Assembly (NCBI GenBank): GCA_046727955.1
Contig: JBKPDO010000250.1
Span: 1 to 12,567, forward strand
Direction of reading: 5' to 3'
DNA from: DASVXQ01 sp046727955
Lineage (GTDB): Bacteria > Actinomycetota > CALGFH01
DNA length: 12,567 nt
Shown one piece after another: positions 8,465 through 12,567 of the stretch. Position 1 is the first letter of the stretch, and each line of letters starts with the position of its first letter. The notes under the pieces are model-generated. The model made no database searches and was not told the DNA's origin. It saw nothing but the letters and a program-made list of their open reading frames with translations. Made by a program: the position numbers and the translations under genes.

Positions 8465-9343
8465 CTACTGGGCGACGTCTTCGCGGAGGCGCTCGCCGAG
8501 GAGGCCGTGGGGGCGGACCAGCAAGACGACCATGATGACCAGGTAGAACATCACCGGGGCCCAGCGCTCCGACAGGTAGGTCGAGGTCATCGTCTCCGCG
8601 ATACCGAGGGTCAGCGCGCCGACGAGGGCGCCCGGGAGGCTGCCCATGCCACCAAGCACGATGATCCCCAGCCCGCGCGAGATCCAGGTGTAGTGCGAGG
8701 CTGGGAAGATCGGCTGGCGCAGGGCCAGGATGGCGCCGGCCGCGGCGGCGGTCGCCACGCCGACCGCGAACGCGAACGCCGACACGTCCTCCACGCGGAT
8801 GCCGACGAGCTGCGCGCCCTGGGGGTTCTCCATGGTCGAGCGGATCGCCCGTCCCATCCAGGTCCGCGTGAGCAGCAGGTACAGCGCCGCGAGCACCGCG
8901 AGCGCGACCCCGAAGCCGTACAGGTCGACCTTGCCGAGGGTCAGCCTGCCGAGGTGGAACGCCTGGGTGAAATAGCTTGGCGTGACCGAGCGGAACACGT
9001 TCTTCCACACCATGCCCATGATGCCCTCGATGGCGATGGCCAGGGCGAAGGTAAGCAGCACGCTCATGGAGGCTGGCGCGCCGCGGACCCGCCGGACCAG
9101 CGTCCGGTACAGGACCCAGCCCACGGCGAACATCATCGGGGTGGTGAGCACGATGGTCAGCAGCGGGTCGATGCCCGTCCTGCGCCACAGCTCGAACGTG
9201 ATCAGGCCGGCGAGCACCAGCAGCGCCCCGTGGGCGACGTTGACCACGTTCATGATCCCGAAGATCAGCGTCAGGCCCGAGGCGAGCACGGCGTAGAACC
9301 CGCCGATCTCCAGGCCCTGGACGATCGCCTGGGCGAGCTTCAT
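8465..9343 (-). CDS. livH: Branched-chain amino acid ABC transporter permease, LivH type (orphan)
   Basis: 292 residues, full length for LivH, with about eight hydrophobic helices. The N-terminal signature GLEIGGFYAVLASGLTLIFG and IMNVVNVAHGALLVLAG is typical, as are the ENPQGAQLVGIRVEDVSAFAF loop, which contacts the ATPases, and GLGIIVLGGMGSLPGALVGA near the end. Start ATG 9343 has GGAGG four bases upstream. LivH pairs with LivM in the inner membrane and needs LivF/LivG ATPases and a binding protein. None of these is present: downstream is the toxin-antitoxin module, upstream a MITE-like element 29 bases before the start. It may be a stranded leftover, or it may work with subunits encoded elsewhere. 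The reading frame is intact. The cargo could be a branched-chain amino acid, an amide or urea. Confidence 0.92.
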   Translation of the reverse strand: MKLAQAIVQGLEIGGFYAVLASGLTLIFGIMNVVNVAHGALLVLAGLITFELWRRTGIDPLLTIVLTTPMMFAVGWVLYRTLVRRVRGAPASMSVLLTFALAIAIEGIMGMVWKNVFRSVTPSYFTQAFHLGRLTLGKVDLYGFGVALAVLAALYLLLTRTWMGRAIRSTMENPQGAQLVGIRVEDVSAFAFAVGVATAAAAGAILALRQPIFPASHYTWISRGLGIIVLGGMGSLPGALVGALTLGIAETMTSTYLSERWAPVMFYLVIMVVLLVRPHGLLGERLREDVAQ

Positions 9344-9372
9344 CCATCCTCCGCTCGGTCTCGACTGCCGAC

Positions 9373-9500
9373 CTAGAGCACCGGTCAAGTAGGCGGCGCA
9401 GCATGTAGCGTTAGAACCATACGTGCAGCTCCCAGCCCTGCGCGCCGCCCCCAGTGACCACCCAATCACCTCAATACCGGCTACTTGACCGGCGCTCTAG
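9373..9500. mobile_element. MITE-like element with 16-bp terminal inverted repeats and CTAG flanks
   Basis: CTAGAGCACCGGTCAAGTAG (9373-9392) recurs as its reverse complement at 9481-9500 with one mismatch in 20. Taking CTAG as a 4-bp target duplication leaves a 120-bp element with 16-bp ends (9377-9392 and 9481-9496). It has no coding capacity and a further imperfect inverted pair inside (GGCGGCGC near 9392-9399, reverse complement near 9440-9450). A CTAG duplication is typical of IS5-like transposases, which could mobilise it from elsewhere. It separates livH from whatever lay upstream and ends one base before the DUF4389 stop codon. Confidence 0.65.
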
Positions 9501-9501
9501 C

Positions 9502-10128
9502 TTAAGGGCTCAGCCGGAAGGGCGGGTACTCGTCGGTGACCAGGATGAGCATGTAGCCGACGACGCGGTTGGTCCAGCGGAACACCCCGGCGACGAAGTC
9601 GAACAGGCCGCGCGGGTACTGGCCCGTGAACAGGATGGCGAACCAGGCGATCACCACCGCGACGATCGCGCCGATCCAGAGGAAGAACAGCACGATGTAG
9701 TGCGGGATCGCGAGCAGCCACTTGACCAGCGGCAACCACCGGACCAGCCGCCGCGCGTCCGGATAGGGAACGTCGAGGTGGACCGACTGCTGCTCGTCGG
9801 TGGACGGGTAGCGGTCGTCCATCAGCGCCAGGTAGACGCCGACCCGGTTGATGAAGCGCAGCAACTGCTGGTTCCAGTCGAACCACCAGCGCGGGTACTT
9901 CTGACGGAAGAGGATCATCAGCAGCGGACCGGCAAACAGCAGCCCGCCGGCGGCGGCGGCCGTCCTGGTGGTGCCATTGGCCCTGTACTGCCAGGATGCC
10001 CCGTTGACCGACCCGAGCACCACCGCGATCGGAATGGCCACGATCAGCCGGAAGGCTGTGGTCAGCCGGTTGAGCGGCCGGTCGGGGTAGTCGACCGAGA
10101 ACTGCACCGGATACGCCCCATTCATCAT
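9502..10128 (-). CDS. DUF4389 multipass membrane protein
   Basis: 208 residues from ATG 10128 (a second ATG follows directly; AAAGGA lies seven bases upstream). The sequence has the DUF4389 pattern twice. YPVQFSVDYPDRPLNRLTTAFRLIVAIP opens the first half with two helices. Then PDARRLVRWLPLVKWLLAIPHYIVLFFLW and a long hydrophobic run follow, with the QYPRGLFDFVAGVFRWTNRV motif and the usual end LVTDEYPPF. About four to five membrane helices are expected. The family is common in actinobacteria and has no established function. It is transcribed divergently from the STAND ATPase gene with a 192-base gap. The MITE-like element ends immediately after its stop codon but has not truncated the protein, judging from the intact C-terminus. 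Confidence 0.9.
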   Translation of the reverse strand: MMNGAYPVQFSVDYPDRPLNRLTTAFRLIVAIPIAVVLGSVNGASWQYRANGTTRTAAAAGGLLFAGPLLMILFRQKYPRWWFDWNQQLLRFINRVGVYLALMDDRYPSTDEQQSVHLDVPYPDARRLVRWLPLVKWLLAIPHYIVLFFLWIGAIVAVVIAWFAILFTGQYPRGLFDFVAGVFRWTNRVVGYMLILVTDEYPPFRLSP

Positions 10129-10320
10129 GGCCCGATCCTTTCTCTGGATTTGTCTCGGCGCGCAAGACATTAAGTCCAGCAGGCGCCCGCGTCGAGTCAT
10201 TGAGAGACATCCGGAACCGATTTGTTGTCGTAGCTGGTTGCGCCGCGAACGGTCATGACGTAAACCAGTGCAGCTCGCGGCCACATCGCCATAGACGCCC
10301 ATAAAGAAGAAGAACCGCTT

Positions 10321-12567
10321 ATGCCCACACCTGCTGGCAAGGTGCTCCCGCCGGCGCTGCCGGCGGCCTGGGTCGACCGGCCCAGGCTGCGCTCGCGCCT
10401 GGAGGAGGCGCGCCGCCGGCGCCTGACCGTGCTGGTCGCCGGCCCGGGCTTCGGCAAGTCGAGCCTGCTGGCGGCGTGGGCCGGCCCCTCGGGGGGATCG
10501 GGCCTCCGCTCGGCCTGGTATTCGCTGCACCGAGAGGACCGCTCGCTGCCGACCTTCCTGCGAGGGCTGGTCGACGCGCTGTGGCTGCGCCTGCCGGGCC
10601 TGCCGGTCGACGTCTCGGCGGTGCTGGCCGGCTCCCTCGGTCCGGAGAGCGACGACCACGTGCGCGCGGACGCGTTCGCCGCGGTGCTCGGCGAGGTGCT
10701 CGAGCGCGAGCTCTCCAGCGATCTGGTGCTGGTGCTGGACGACGTGCACGAACTGGTCTGGGGCAGCCCGTCGGCGCGCCTGGTCGAGGGGCTGTGCCGT
10801 CACGCCCCGGCCACCTTCCACCTGGTGCTGGCCTCGCGGACGGAGCCGCCGTTCATGATCGAGCGGCTGCGCGGCAGCGGCCAGGTGCTCGAGCTGGACG
10901 CCGGCATGCTGGCGCTGACCGCTGGGGAGACCAGCGAGCTGCTGGGGGCGGCGCTGGGCGACGGCACGGACAGCGACGGCACGGACAGCGACAGCCAGAC
11001 GGCGACGCTGGCGGCCACGCTGTACCGGCTGACCGGCGGCTGGCCAGCGGCGGTGTGCCTGGCCGCCGAGGTCCTGCGGCACCAGGACCCGGCCGAGCGG
11101 CCCGCAAGCCTGGACGCGCTGCGGCGCCCGGGCGGGCGGCTGTTCGCCTACCTGGCCGAAGAGGCATTCGCGCGCGAGGACCCGGCCGTGCGCGAGCTGG
11201 TTCGCCGGGTCGCGCCCCTGCCCCACTTCACGGCGGCGCTGTGCCGCGCGGTCGGCCTGGAGACCGACGAGGCGGCTCTGGCCGGGCTGGCCCGGCGCGG
11301 GGTGTTCCTGCAGCCGCGCGCCAGCCCCGACGGCTGGTTCGTGCCCAACGAGCTGGTGCGGGAGTTCGCCCGCGAGTCGATGCCGCTGGACGAGGACGAG
11401 CTGCGCACGCTGCACCGGCGGGCGGCCGCCTGGCTGTGCGCCAGCGGCCATCTCGAAGAGGCCCTCACCTCCGTGCTCGCCCTGGCCGATCTGGGCGAGC
11501 CTGACGCCCTGGCGGACTTCGTCCGCGACTTCGGCCGACCCATGCTGGTGGGCGGCGCGGTGGCCCGCATCGCCGCGGCCGCCCGCCGCATCCCCGCTGG
11601 CCTGCGCAGCAGCGCGATCGAGCAGGTCGAGGGGCAGGCGCGCCAGGTCCAGGGCGACTGGCAGGGCGCGCTGGAGTGCTTCCGTCGCGCCGCCAGCGGC
11701 GAGGAGGCGCTGCCGGCGCGGCTCGCCTGGCGCATGGGCCTGATCTACCACCAGCGCGGCGAGCTGGAGGCGGCGCTCGAGGTGTACCGGCGCGGGCGCC
11801 TCGAGGACCCCGCCTCAGCGGAGGAGGCCCGGCTGCTGGCCTGGACCGCCACCGCCCACTGGCTGCGGGGAGAGGCCGATGCCTGCCAGGCGGCGGCCGA
11901 GCGCGCCCTGGCCACCGCCACCGCCAGCGGCGACCAGGAGGCCCTGGCGACGGCGCACACCGCCATGGCGCTGCTGGCCGCGCTGCGGGGCGACCGCGCC
12001 GCCAACGACGCCCACTACCTGCGGGCGCAGGAGGCCGCCGAGCGCGCCCACGACGTGCTGCAGCTGGTGCGCATCCATACCAACCGCGGCTCCCGCTCGA
12101 GCGAGGAGGGCATGCACCGGGAGGCCCTGACCGAGCTGGAGATCGCCATCCGGCTCGGCGAGCTGACCGGGTTCGCCGCCATGCTGGCCACCGCGCTGAA
12201 CAACCGCGGCGAGGCCTGGCTGGGGCTCGGCCGGCTCGACGAGGCGATCGCCGATTTCGAGACGGCCAGGGGCGTGTTCCAGCGCATCGGCAGCCGCATG
12301 ATGGCCTACCCGCTGGCCGGGCTGGGCGACGTCTACCGCGAGCGTGGCGACCTGGCGCTGGCGCGCGCCGCCTACGAGGAGGCCATCGCCCTTGGCGAGC
12401 AGTCCGGCGACCAGCAGGGCCTGGTGCCGGCCCTGGCCGGCCTGGCCCGCAGCCTGGTCAGCGACGATCCCGACCGCGCCAGCCGGCTCGCCGAGCGGGC
12501 GCTCGCCGCCGGCGGCGGCATGGCCTACGCGACCGCGCTGCTCGCCGCCGGCTGGGTGGCCCTGGCC
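10321..12567 (+). CDS. MalT-like STAND ATPase with TPR repeats (3' end outside window)
   Basis: An unbroken frame of 749 codons runs from ATG 10321 off the right edge. Only a purine-rich stretch precedes the start, but an in-frame stop at 10261 and no other ATG in between favour it. VDRPRLRSRLEEARRRRLTVLVAGPGFGKSSLL contains the Walker A (AGPGFGKSS), LVLVLDDVHEL the Walker B, and LVLASRTEPP the third strand, as in MalT/LuxR-type and AfsR-type regulators. A winged-helix-like segment follows (about residues 270-375), then many TPR-like units from about residue 420 to the edge (GDWQGALECFRRAA, GELEAALEVYRRGR, GRLDEAIADFETAR, GDLALARAAYEEAI). A C-terminal LuxR or BTAD DNA-binding domain is expected beyond the window. 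It is a probable ligand-gated transcription activator with unknown inducer. Confidence 0.9.
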   Translation, partial: MPTPAGKVLPPALPAAWVDRPRLRSRLEEARRRRLTVLVAGPGFGKSSLLAAWAGPSGGSGLRSAWYSLHREDRSLPTFLRGLVDALWLRLPGLPVDVSAVLAGSLGPESDDHVRADAFAAVLGEVLERELSSDLVLVLDDVHELVWGSPSARLVEGLCRHAPATFHLVLASRTEPPFMIERLRGSGQVLELDAGMLALTAGETSELLGAALGDGTDSDGTDSDSQTATLAATLYRLTGGWPAAVCLAAEVLRHQDPAERPASLDALRRPGGRLFAYLAEEAFAREDPAVRELVRRVAPLPHFTAALCRAVGLETDEAALAGLARRGVFLQPRASPDGWFVPNELVREFARESMPLDEDELRTLHRRAAAWLCASGHLEEALTSVLALADLGEPDALADFVRDFGRPMLVGGAVARIAAAARRIPAGLRSSAIEQVEGQARQVQGDWQGALECFRRAASGEEALPARLAWRMGLIYHQRGELEAALEVYRRGRLEDPASAEEARLLAWTATAHWLRGEADACQAAAERALATATASGDQEALATAHTAMALLAALRGDRAANDAHYLRAQEAAERAHDVLQLVRIHTNRGSRSSEEGMHREALTELEIAIRLGELTGFAAMLATALNNRGEAWLGLGRLDEAIADFETARGVFQRIGSRMMAYPLAGLGDVYRERGDLALARAAYEEAIALGEQSGDQQGLVPALAGLARSLVSDDPDRASRLAERALAAGGGMAYATALLAAGWVALA
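10960..10989 (+). repeat. 15-bp in-frame tandem duplication in the STAND ATPase
   Basis: GACGGCACGGACAGC occurs twice without a gap and a partial third unit follows. It codes DGTDS twice in a loop after the ATPase core, adding a short acidic Gly/Ser/Thr/Asp run. Confidence 0.85.

Noticed and set aside
8432..9376. A 314-codon + strand frame over livH
   Set aside because: His/Asp/Gln-rich composition without motifs; it mirrors livH codons.
9502..11751. A 749-codon open frame on the - strand spanning the DUF4389 gene and the STAND ATPase
   Set aside because: Only the last 208 codons look like a protein; the rest is Arg/Gln/Ala-rich antisense of the ATPase, whose own frame has clear Walker motifs and TPRs.

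Overview
The window is GC-rich throughout and looks like a chromosomal segment of an actinobacterium, probably an uncultivated soil-type lineage. The grounds are codon use, a secreted protein with an LPxTG-like tail, large STAND-type regulatory ATPases, a SufR-like regulator and short divergently organised transcription units. I cannot name a genus. No rRNA, tRNA, CRISPR array, phage gene or complete insertion sequence was seen.

Layout: (1) 1-2287, the 3' part of an AAA/STAND ATPase with TPR repeats on the + strand, cut by the left edge. (2) 2288-3224, a leader region with two inverted repeats and a secreted, wall- or membrane-anchored protein (+). (3) 3203-3660, a dead SixA-type histidine phosphatase gene (-). 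(4) 3805-4503, a HicB-like/DinB-like two-part protein (+). (5) 4573-7396, a tight three-gene operon on the - strand in the order SDR oxidoreductase, QueA-like protein, SufR-like regulator, with both junctions overlapping as ATGA. (6) 7550-8430, a fragment of a HEAT-repeat gene butted against a VapC/Phd-type toxin-antitoxin module with a clear promoter-operator. (7) 8465-9343, an orphan LivH-type permease (-). (8) 9373-9500, a MITE-like inverted-repeat element. (9) 9502-10128, a DUF4389 membrane protein (-). (10) 10321 to the right edge, a second large STAND/MalT-like ATPase with TPRs (+).

The most striking feature is an 84-bp GC-rich repeat with palindromic structure. It is inserted in frame, in the same coding orientation, in two unrelated genes: once in the left ATPase (351-460) and twice in tandem in the QueA-like gene (5884-6069). 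Each time it adds a 28-residue Gly/Ser/Ala/Pro-rich segment. This resembles in principle the protein-coding palindromic elements known from Rickettsia, but the sequence family is not one I recognise. The same genes also carry smaller in-frame tandem repeats of 12 or 15 bp.

Functionally, the SDR-QueA-like-SufR-like operon is the most likely to encode something undescribed. A divergent SAM-ribosyl-transferase homologue sits with a reductase and a probable Fe-S or redox sensor, and no queuosine genes are in view. The rest mixes regulators at both edges with genes showing decay or insertion (SixA pseudogene, HEAT fragment, orphan permease behind a MITE), so the middle of the window looks like an accessory, rearranged region.
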